From an uncultured Candidatus Woesearchaeota archaeon (GTDB lineage Archaea > Nanobdellota > Nanobdellia > UBA10117): 41,635 nucleotides of DNA. This document shows positions 24,677-31,340 of this stretch, in pieces. The position numbers and the translations under genes are program-made. Each line of letters starts with the position of its first letter. Position 1 is the first letter of the stretch. The stretch lies in the NCBI GenBank assembly GCA_903864915.1, contig CAIPHS010000001.1, forward strand, positions 1 to 41,635. Reading direction: 5' to 3'. Under the pieces are notes generated by a model that did not search any database, was not told the DNA's origin, and saw only the letters and a list, made by a program, of their open reading frames with translations.

Positions 24677-24856
24677 ATGCCAGCAAAAATACCAGAAGCA
24701 GCAGCAAGATTGTTCAGTCGGGTGTGGATATGCCGACGTTGCAAGAAAAAAATACGCGCTGATTCCTTGAAGATACAGGCTGGCCTGATTCCATGCCCGA
24801 AATGCGGCCAGAGGGCATTCAGAGGAAAGTCAAAAGAACGAAGGCTGGCTAAGTAA
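24677..24856 (+). CDS. rpl40e: ribosomal protein eL40
   Basis: 59 aa, large-subunit zinc ribosomal protein. EAAARLFSRVWICRRCKKKIRADS holds the first CxxC pair and CPKCGQRAFRGKSKE the second, as in archaeal L40e. The ATG is one base after the aIF5A stop, so the two form an operon. The product is basic and ends RRLAK. Confidence 0.93.
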   Translation: MPAKIPEAAARLFSRVWICRRCKKKIRADSLKIQAGLIPCPKCGQRAFRGKSKERRLAK

Positions 24857-24896
24857 TCACAACAAAACTTTTATTTCTATCTGTCTTTTTAAACAA

Positions 24897-25304
24897 ATGA
24901 GCAGTGCAGTAGCCTCGGAGTTATCCTTAGTCCTTAGTTCTTACCAGCCAATAGACGGAACTGTTGCATGCTTGCTTGCAATGTTGCCCAAGGAGATAGT
25001 CCAGGCAAGCGACGAACAAATCCATTCTGCCTTTTTCGAATTTAAGCAGGAATATCCCGATACAGTAAAAGAACTAAATTTTACAAGAGATAAGGGATAT
25101 ATGCATTATTCGAGCGAGTTAGAGGCCACTCTCAATAAATTCCTAAAAGATGGAATTTTGAAGTCCGTACCAGGCGACTATAAATATCTATTTCCTACCA
25201 AAGCGAAGATGCAAGTTCTTAGGTACTATTCTGATAAGTTTCCTCAAGATTATAAGCAGAATATGATGGAGCTAAGCCAAAGGCTAATGGCTTTACTCAT
25301 ATGA
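24897..25304 (+). CDS. unknown protein with possible winged-helix C-half
   Basis: 135 aa. The central part SSELEATLNKFLKDGILKSVPGDYKYLFPTKAKM looks like a recognition helix followed by a wing, and the N-terminal part (PIDGTVACLLAMLPKEIVQASDEQI) is helical. This is a fold impression only; no family is recognised. AACTTTTATTTC (about 24865-24876) is about 27 nt before the ATG. Confidence 0.55.
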   Translation: MSSAVASELSLVLSSYQPIDGTVACLLAMLPKEIVQASDEQIHSAFFEFKQEYPDTVKELNFTRDKGYMHYSSELEATLNKFLKDGILKSVPGDYKYLFPTKAKMQVLRYYSDKFPQDYKQNMMELSQRLMALLI

Positions 25305-25394
25305 ATTTTTTCGTTTCTATTCTCCAGTTTAATAATACTTAAATAGCGCCAGCCTGACGCAGACGTCCGAGGCTTGATAACATACTAACACTCA

Positions 25395-26548
25395 ATGCGA
25401 CAGTTAATCCTTTCGACAGGGGACTCGAATTAAGAAAGACCCTGATAGTCGACGGAAAAGTTCTTTGTGTTAATTTTGAGAATACTGTCCAGAAGCAGGA
25501 CCTGACAAAAGGCCATTTTAAGGATGAAGGGACTGGGACATTCCCTTATCGCAGCAAAGTCAATGTAAAGGGATTTGATCCGGAACTGCGTGCTGCAAAA
25601 AACCTGCCACCATTTAATTTCAAAGACAGGCAGGTTGTCCTTGATGAAATGAGAAAGGAGTTTGATATTCCGCACTGGTTCTCGGCCAAGGCTAATGATT
25701 TATTGGAAAACATACTGCCGTATGATATGGCCATGACTTACCAGCTGAAAGGCTGCAATTTCCACAAGGGTGGGCAAATTGACGGCTGTGTTTTTTGTTA
25801 TGTTGACGATGAAAGCAATTCAGGAAATCCCGACAAGGGCGTTTACTTATCAGTTGAAAACATAGTTGATTCTTTCCAAAAAATGCAGAAAGGGCGGGGA
25901 ACAAAAGTAATAAGGACAACTGGTGGTGAGCCATTCCTTGTTCCTGAACATATGCTTGCGCTTTACAGGGAACTGGAAAACCGCAATGTCAAGCCAATAC
26001 TTGCCCAGATTGACACGAATTTAAGCACAGGCCGCCTGATAGAGCATCTGGAGAAAGAAGGTATTGTTGAGAAGAATATTCTTGGAAAGATTGCAGAGTA
26101 TGACCCCAAGCTTCTGGTAGCCTTCAAAGGCACCAGTGACGAAAGCATAAGGCAGAACATACAGGCCGTGTGTTCAGTGGAAGAACAGACTTATACTCTT
26201 AAAAAAATCGTTGAGGCAGGCCTTGATATTTATCCTTACATTTACAACCCAGACCCAAAGACGCTCGAGAGTTTTATGGGCAAGTTGCAGGAAACGTTCC
26301 CAAATATACTTCCGAGAATCCATATCGGTCTCCTAAAAGTATATACTCCGACGAAACAAAGAATCACGCTGCTAGCCCAGAAATACGATGTGGACCCTGT
26401 GCAGCTGATTGCCAGCTATGAAAGTGCGTGGAAATCAAATTATGAAGAGTCCTGCAAAATCATGGACACCCTTTGCCTGAAACAGGAAGGCGTGCATTAC
26501 AAGGAAATCCCGAGAGTGGAAACAGAGCGCGTGAAAGTAAAGGTTTAA
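25395..26548 (+). CDS. radical SAM protein, with a likely 1-nt deletion at its start
   Basis: The cluster motif is an unusual CxxxxxxxxxxCxxC (GCNFHKGGQIDGCVFC), followed by RTTGGEPFLVPEHM (GGE motif) and LAQIDTNLSTGRL; the C-terminus has IHIGLLKVYTPTKQR. The first in-frame ATG is 25649, but the same frame encodes a convincing protein for 84 codons before it (NPFDRGLELRKTLIVDGKVL, then LRAAKNLPPFNF), with no ATG, GTG or TTG. ATG 25395 is one frame off; one extra G after it would give MATVNPFDRGLEL joined to the rest, about 384 aa. A TATA-like ACTTAAATAG lies at about 25337-25346. Substrate unknown. Confidence 0.75.
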
Positions 26549-26572
26549 AACCTATTTCTTTATTGCTACTTT

Positions 26573-27805
26573 ATGCCTGAAACTAAAACTGATGAGAAAG
26601 TTCTTCCCGAGATAACCATTGGGATGTCGGGCCATGTTGACCACGGCAAGACCACACTTACTTATGCGCTGACTGGCAAGTGGACCATGCTGCACTCAGA
26701 AGAAGTCAAAAGAGGAATCACAATCAAATTAGGTTATGGCGACGCGGAAATCAGGAGATGTCCTGAAGGTCATCTCACTATTGAGAAGGAATGTTCTGAG
26801 CATAAAAAACCAACAGAACTCGTAAGAAAAATAAGTTTTGTTGATGCACCAGGGCATGAGACTTTGATGGCTGTCATGTTGTCAGGAGCAGCAATAATGG
26901 ATGATGCAATACTGGTTGTATCCGCAGCTGAAGTGGTGCCGCAGCCGCAGACTGCAGAGCACCTGATGGCTCTCAAGATTTTGGGAATAGATAACATAAT
27001 TATTGTCCAGAACAAGATTGACCTGGTTTCAAAAGAAAAGGCAATTGAAAATTACAAGCAGATACAGGCATTCGTAAAGGAAACATTGGGCAGGGAAGTT
27101 CCGATAATACCTGTTTCCGCCCAAAGAAAAGTCAATATTGATTTATTGCTGGAAGCTATCCAGGAGCATTTCAAGACCCCAAAAAGGGACACGACAGCTG
27201 AACCTACGATGCAAATAGCAAGAAGCTTTGATGTTAACAAGCCGGGAACTGCTGTTGAAAAGCTGTCTGGCGGCATCCTTGGAGGCGCGATAGCACGGGG
27301 CATGTTCAAGGAAGGCGACAAGATTGAAATCAAGCCGGGAAGAAAGCTCGAGAAGAAGGGCCTGGCTTATTGGGAACCATTGACTACAACCATAACTGCA
27401 ATAGTGGCGGGCAATATCCATATCAAGGAAAAGGGCCCTGGCGGCTCTGTGGCGATAGGCACAGCACTGGACCCCTCACTTGCAAAGGCAGATTCTCTGG
27501 TCGGAAATGTTGTCGGGCTGGCAGGCAAGCTGCCAATACCAATGCTGGCTATTGATATAGAGCCACACTTGTTCGAATATGTCGTAGGCACGAAGGAAAA
27601 GGTAAAATTGAAGCCTTTTGCCCAGTTCGAGCCTTTAATGGTTAGCATAGGCACAGCAACAACCATAGGTGTGGTGCAGGCAGCCGGAAAAGCCCTGAAA
27701 TTGACACTAAGAAGGCCTGTTGTAGTCGAAAAAGGCGGCAAGGTCGCCTTGGCCAGGCAAGTCATGAACAGATGGCATTTAATCGGCTACGGAATTGTAA
27801 AGTAA
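26573..27805 (+). CDS. eif2g: translation initiation factor aIF2 subunit gamma
   Basis: 410 aa GTPase that carries Met-tRNAi to the small subunit. G1 is GHVDHGKTT (residues 20-28), G2 is RGITIKLGYG, G3 is DAPGHE, G4 is NKIDL and G5 is PVSAQ. Between G2 and G3 the zinc knuckle has only two cysteines (RRCPEGH...KECSEH), with histidines where cysteines are usual. Domains II and III are complete. The start follows GGTTTAAAACC by about 27 nt. The alpha and beta subunits are not in the window. Confidence 0.95.
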   Translation: MPETKTDEKVLPEITIGMSGHVDHGKTTLTYALTGKWTMLHSEEVKRGITIKLGYGDAEIRRCPEGHLTIEKECSEHKKPTELVRKISFVDAPGHETLMAVMLSGAAIMDDAILVVSAAEVVPQPQTAEHLMALKILGIDNIIIVQNKIDLVSKEKAIENYKQIQAFVKETLGREVPIIPVSAQRKVNIDLLLEAIQEHFKTPKRDTTAEPTMQIARSFDVNKPGTAVEKLSGGILGGAIARGMFKEGDKIEIKPGRKLEKKGLAYWEPLTTTITAIVAGNIHIKEKGPGGSVAIGTALDPSLAKADSLVGNVVGLAGKLPIPMLAIDIEPHLFEYVVGTKEKVKLKPFAQFEPLMVSIGTATTIGVVQAAGKALKLTLRRPVVVEKGGKVALARQVMNRWHLIGYGIVK

Positions 27806-27853
27806 ACCTTAGTTACCAAAACTCTTTTAAGATTATTATTGCAATATAGTTGT

Positions 27854-28204
27854 ATGGGATCAACAACTAAGTTTAATGATGGGCGCGATATGGATTACTT
27901 ACTTGGAAAATATGAGCGCGCATGCAGTCAACTTAATGATAATGAGAAAGCCAAACAAGAGCAGTTGGAACGTCTGCTAAGAGACGCGCAAGGTTATGAA
28001 GCAAAGCCGGATTCTATAACAAGTATTTCTGTCTGTAAACAAGAACTTGAAGCTTTGAAGAAGGTGGGACAACTAGCTGTTTCTTCAAAACCAGCTAATA
28101 AAGATCTTATACTGATTGTGGGCAGAGCAATCAAAACCTATACCACAAAGCTCGATGCGCTCGAAGCTGAAGCACGGGGATATCAGCAAGACTTTTCTAG
28201 CTAA
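27854..28204 (+). CDS. unknown coiled-coil protein
   Basis: 116 aa, helical and charged (MDYLLGKYERACSQLNDNEKAKQEQLERLLRD shortened here to its first part; later KQELEALKKVG and KLDALEAEARG). No family. ATG 27854 follows CTTTTAAGATT by about 27 nt; the earlier TTG 27839 is not preferred. An inverted repeat begins 18 nt after the stop. Confidence 0.55.
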   Translation: MGSTTKFNDGRDMDYLLGKYERACSQLNDNEKAKQEQLERLLRDAQGYEAKPDSITSISVCKQELEALKKVGQLAVSSKPANKDLILIVGRAIKTYTTKLDALEAEARGYQQDFSS

Positions 28205-28221
28205 AGTCACTATTGAAATTA

Positions 28222-28260
28222 CCAAGCAAAACTTATTTGCATTATAGCAGTTTTGCTGGG
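28222..28260. repeat. inverted repeat after the 27854-28204 gene
   Basis: AGCAAAAC (28225-28232) and GTTTTGCT (28250-28257) pair perfectly around 17 nt, extended by CC/GG beyond one mismatch. It may be a terminator-like hairpin or part of an RNA. It lies in a 198-nt gap with no gene. Confidence 0.45.
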
Positions 28261-28298
28261 TAGCTCTGAACTTTGTTCAAATCTATAGCCTGAAGCAT

Positions 28299-28365
28299 AT
28301 AAGTATTACGAACCAGAATACATTATATCGCTATTCGTAAAGAAGCCTTTATAAATAAGTATTAC
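28299..28365. repeat. direct and inverted repeats upstream of the 28403 gene
   Basis: ATAAGTATTAC occurs at 28299-28309 and again at 28355-28365. Between them TTACGAA (28306-28312) and TTCGTAA (28334-28340) form an inverted repeat. Several TATA-like boxes overlap. This looks like a duplicated promoter or operator region for the gene at 28403. No gene fits in 28205-28402. Confidence 0.4.
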
Positions 28366-28402
28366 CTTATAGAATATAATACTCACCAAAGTATCTGTGT
28401 TT

Positions 28403-28732
28403 ATGAAAACAATAACTGTCACACAAGAAATGCCCCTCCGAAAGGTCTTCGAGTCAAGGTTAGCTGTCTTCAGAGCTAAGGTAAACTTTACTGCACCTTA
28501 TAGAAAGTGCAAATACCTTTACATGGAGCCTAAAGACCTGAAAACCAAAGGCTCTTTTACGAAACATTTGATGCGAATCGCAGCAAACTGGCCAAACGGC
28601 TGTTATTACTTGAAACTTTCAAACAACCAGGTTTTTGTCCGCTTTGACATAATTGACGGCAAGATGCATAAATTATACAAAGATTCTCCAATTACAGGCA
28701 AGGCATACCCGATAACTGCTTTCTGGAAGTAA
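28403..28732 (+). CDS. unknown basic protein
   Basis: 109 aa, basic, beta-rich (KTITVTQEMPLRKVFESRLAV; NQVFVRFDIIDGKMHKLY). No family is recognised; a small nucleic-acid-binding protein is possible but unproven. GAATATAAT (28372-28380) is about 27 nt before ATG 28403, so the GTG at 28397 is less likely. It converges with the next gene, stops 3 nt apart. Confidence 0.55.
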   Translation: MKTITVTQEMPLRKVFESRLAVFRAKVNFTAPYRKCKYLYMEPKDLKTKGSFTKHLMRIAANWPNGCYYLKLSNNQVFVRFDIIDGKMHKLYKDSPITGKAYPITAFWK

Positions 28733-28735
28733 AAT

Positions 28736-29146
28736 CTACTTAGGAACGTTTCTTGAGCGCATATATTGTTCTAATGTTTCTTGCCAAGCAGCATAAAATT
28801 GTTCGAATTCTTTGCTATCTAGAGGTCGCAGAGAGTATTGTGATACATAACCAGTAGGGTCGGATGTAAACATTCCTTGCGGTAGGCCCAAAAACGTTAT
28901 CCACGTCATACCAAGTGCGCCTTTTGGTGGGTCTGCCTTGATAATTGCCTTAACCAAGCCTTCTAGTGTTTCACCTGATACAGTTGGTATGTGGTTCAGT
29001 AATACTGTATCTGATGATGTGCAAACTTCTGAACTGTTTGCTCCTGGCCATTTGTAAGCCACATATTTGGTTGTGCGGGTAGATTGAATATTTGATAAAT
29101 TTGCAGCTAAAACGTAGGTGGTTGGCTTGGAGTCATCTTTTGCCAT
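28736..29146 (-). CDS. unknown protein
   Basis: 136 aa, mixed alpha/beta: TYVLAANLSNIQSTRTTKYVAYKWPG, then ALGMTWITFLGLPQGMFTSDPTGYVSQY and a helical end (FEQFYAAWQETLEQYMRS). No family is recognised. A TATA-like CTTAAGAAAT lies about 27 nt before the ATG. Confidence 0.5.
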   Translation of the reverse strand: MAKDDSKPTTYVLAANLSNIQSTRTTKYVAYKWPGANSSEVCTSSDTVLLNHIPTVSGETLEGLVKAIIKADPPKGALGMTWITFLGLPQGMFTSDPTGYVSQYSLRPLDSKEFEQFYAAWQETLEQYMRSRNVPK

Positions 29147-29193
29147 GTGATTGTTAAGGCAAATAATTTCTTAAGCTTTGGTTTTGAGATTAA

Positions 29194-29748
29194 TTAGTAA
29201 GGCAAGAAAACTATATCGCACTTTATCATCTTTTCATAGAACGTCAAGTCTGGTTTCCTGCTGCCGGCAGTATAAAATATCTTGTCAAACCCGAACCACA
29301 TGGCAAACCAGCCTGATGGTTCCAGTACAACCAGCGCCATAGTAACAATTCTTGGAGTAATGCCTAAATCGCCCAGCATTATGGCTGTGCCCATCAATAC
29401 AAAGCCAATGATTGCAATTAGCGTGCCTTGAATCCTTAGCTTCTGGATTTCTGCATGCAGGATATCGTGATGATGTTTGAAATGGTCGCGCAGCCTGTTT
29501 TTGATTATCTTTTCAGTTCCTAAATTATGCTCGCGCTTTGGTATCTGCATGTTCAGGCTGATTCCGCCAGAAGGCTTGTCCCTGCTGGCGCGCTTCATCT
29601 CAACAAGGAAGTCGTCTGACAAAGCCCGCTCGGAATAAGGTCTCGGATCAAAATCGGAGAAAATATCATCATACGTGTCCAGCATGAGGCTGATTTCAGA
29701 CAAGTGCATCAGCTTGTGCTTTTCAGACTTCTCGATATCAGCAGCCAT
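29194..29748 (-). CDS. membrane protein with cytosolic N-terminal domain
   Basis: 184 aa. The N-terminal 100 residues are soluble, with DDIFSDFDPRPYSERALSDDFL, KPSGGISLNMQIPKR and a His-rich helix (LRDHFKHHHDILHAEI). Two hydrophobic segments follow (TLIAIIGFVLMGTAIMLG; IVTMALVVLEPSGWFAMWFGF), then a 30-residue tail. The DPRPYSERALSDDFL stretch looks like a conserved signature, but I cannot name the family. GTTTAAAAAT about 27 nt upstream sets the start. Confidence 0.6.
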   Translation of the reverse strand: MAADIEKSEKHKLMHLSEISLMLDTYDDIFSDFDPRPYSERALSDDFLVEMKRASRDKPSGGISLNMQIPKREHNLGTEKIIKNRLRDHFKHHHDILHAEIQKLRIQGTLIAIIGFVLMGTAIMLGDLGITPRIVTMALVVLEPSGWFAMWFGFDKIFYTAGSRKPDLTFYEKMIKCDIVFLPY

Positions 29749-29779
29749 TATTCACTATGACAATCAGGAGTTTAAAAAT

Positions 29780-30211
29780 CTAGTCAATCTTGCAGGTTTT
29801 GCGGGTACTTAATTTACGAAGCCCGGTTCTAAATTTGTCTGTGAACGTGGCAGCTTCCTGCTTTTCCATCTCACCTGTGAATATTATGCGGACGAAAGCT
29901 GGATTTGAATGATAATTCTCCGCAGGAGTTCTTTTGTAAAGGCTGGAATATTCAAAAACATTTATTTTGCAGCCGGGCAACTGGTATTCTGTCAGGATTT
30001 TGCATCTGCCGTGCCGGTTGCAAAAGCCTTCAAGAAAATATTTTTCATTAGACCGCAGGCTTTTGTCAAGGATGACTGATAAAAGGCTGCTTTGATCCTC
30101 TACCCTTCGCTCATTTACTTTCTGCGCCCCTTTTCCAAGCAGGTATTTTTCCAGAGGCAACTGGCCCTGCGAATCTTCCATTTTGCGTAAAAAATAGTGT
30201 GCCAATATCAT
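29780..30211 (-). CDS. unknown protein coupled to the roadblock-like gene
   Basis: 143 aa. It has five cysteines (GFCNRHGRCKIL; LPGCKI; KTCKID) and a beta strand FVRIIFTGEMEKQEA. No family is recognised. Its ATG overlaps the TGA of the upstream roadblock-like gene as ATGA, so the two are co-translated and probably act together. Confidence 0.55.
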   Translation of the reverse strand: MILAHYFLRKMEDSQGQLPLEKYLLGKGAQKVNERRVEDQSSLLSVILDKSLRSNEKYFLEGFCNRHGRCKILTEYQLPGCKINVFEYSSLYKRTPAENYHSNPAFVRIIFTGEMEKQEAATFTDKFRTGLRKLSTRKTCKID

Positions 30212-30633
30212 GTTTTCTCGCAGGGCATAGCCGGCCAGTCTGTATAAACTGGCATGTAATTCTTTGCAAAAGCAGTGTTTAGGATGGCATCAAGGCCTCC
30301 AAAATCATTCAGGTCGCCGGACCAGTTTTTCAGCTGTTCCGAATATTTATGTCCGACTTTCCGCATAAGATCATAAGCGATTTTCTGCCCGTCAAAGCCT
30401 GATTCCGTGACGACCGCGACATATGCGTCTTCAGCCCGTTCAACGCTTATGCTCCTGTCTTCGAAAACAATGCTTTTCAGGCCCTTCTTGAACGAGTCTT
30501 CTGCGAAGGCCTGGATGGCTGAGAACATTGAGCTGAGAACCTGGCTGTCTCTTGTAGGATCAAACTCGTTTGTCAGGTGCTTGATTTGTCTGCCGTCCCT
30601 GTAAACCAGAAAGACGTCTTTTACGCTGGTCAT
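30208..30633 (-). CDS. roadblock/longin-like domain protein
   Basis: 141 aa. It starts MTSVKDVFLVYRDGRQIKHL and continues DSQVLSSMFSAIQAFAEDSF, then LKSIVFEDRSISVERAEDAYVAVV. This is the strand-strand-helix-strand pattern of archaeal longin/roadblock-like domains often linked to small GTPase or signalling functions. The frame is open upstream into eL33 coding sequence, but that is caused by a frameshift there. An independent TATA-like CTTTTAAC (30654-30661) lies about 26 nt before ATG 30633. It is ATGA-coupled to the downstream 143-aa gene. Confidence 0.7.
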   Translation of the reverse strand: MTSVKDVFLVYRDGRQIKHLTNEFDPTRDSQVLSSMFSAIQAFAEDSFKKGLKSIVFEDRSISVERAEDAYVAVVTESGFDGQKIAYDLMRKVGHKYSEQLKNWSGDLNDFGGLDAILNTAFAKNYMPVYTDWPAMPCEKT

Positions 30634-30667
30634 AGTTATCGAACAAATAATAGTGTTAAAAGAGTTC

Positions 30668-30927
30668 TTACTCGATATCAACTTTGGCGCCAATTGCCTG
30701 TCCTGGGAGGCCTTTTCGGTGAAGTGAACGCGGGCAGCGCCTTTGCAGCCGTGCGCCTGTGTGATTTTGCCTTCAATTTTCTTGCCAGAAGGGGAAGTCC
30801 ATATAACTTTCTTGCCAACTATCTTGTGAACATCAGCTTTCTTGTCAATGCCCTCTACCTTAACAATCATCTGCTTGAGCTTCTTGACTTTCAAGCTTCC
30901 ACGGTAGTTGACAATGTAACCTTTCAT
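30668..30927 (-). CDS. rpl35ae: ribosomal protein eL33 (L35Ae) with a 1-nt frameshift
   Basis: It begins MKGYIVNYRGSLKVKKLKQM and continues IVGKKVIWTSPSGKKIEGKI and AHGCKGAARVHFTE, clear L35Ae. After HFTE the frame must shift: the alternative frame reads KGLPGQAIGAKVDIE and then TAA, the canonical family ending. The cause is GAAAAGGCC where GAAAAGGGCC is expected, one G missing at 30711-30712. With it restored the protein is 86 aa. All other codons are intact, so a sequencing/assembly error or very recent mutation is likelier than decay. It is leaderless from a TATA box at 30952-30957, shared with the divergent regulator. Confidence 0.85.
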
Positions 30928-30951
30928 GAAAAATGAGAGCGGAGAGTGGTT

Positions 30952-30957
30952 TTTAAA
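30952..30957. promoter_or_regulatory. single symmetric TATA box for eL33 and the ArsR-like regulator
   Basis: TTTAAA core; eL33 ATG 30927 is about 27 nt to one side and the regulator's ATG 30980 about 26 nt to the other. Both starts are leaderless. Binding of TBP in either orientation would choose between the two genes. Confidence 0.6.
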
Positions 30958-30979
30958 GCTTAGCTTTAAGCGTATTGGC

Positions 30980-31330
30980 ATGACTGATAATCTTGAAGGC
31001 AGGATGCCGGATCTACAACAGGTAAGGGCATGTGCCGATGCAATCCTGGCAATTGGAGACCCTACTAATTACAAGATAATAGAGTACATCCTTAAGGAAA
31101 ATAAGGCTGCTTTTGGAGAGATTAAAATGGAATTGAACATCAAATACAATAATGAACTGCAGTATCATTTGAAGATTTTAAAATCAAATAATCTTGTTGC
31201 CCAGAAATATGCCAGAGGGCCATATTTTATCCCTGCTGAAAGCAAGAATTTCATAGACAGGATTGCCCAGATAAGCAGGAATTTGGCAGATAAATTCCCG
31301 GAAAAGACAGAAGATTCTATTAAAAATTAA
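30980..31330 (+). CDS. ArsR-like winged-helix transcription regulator
   Basis: 116 aa. The DNA-binding domain is IGDPTNYKIIEYILKENKAAFGEI, then NNELQYHLKILKSNNLVAQK and a wing YARGPYFIP, as in ArsR-type regulators. No metal-binding cysteines are present, so it is not a classical metal sensor. It could regulate the shared promoter with eL33. Longer in-frame starts run through the promoter and are rejected. Confidence 0.78.
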   Translation: MTDNLEGRMPDLQQVRACADAILAIGDPTNYKIIEYILKENKAAFGEIKMELNIKYNNELQYHLKILKSNNLVAQKYARGPYFIPAESKNFIDRIAQISRNLADKFPEKTEDSIKN

Positions 31331-31340
31331 GAAAAAAGAG

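Noticed and set aside
30208-30981. A single 257-aa protein joining eL33 to a roadblock-like domain
   Set aside because: The canonical eL33 ending is found one frame away after a short G-run, and the second domain has its own TATA box and ATG.
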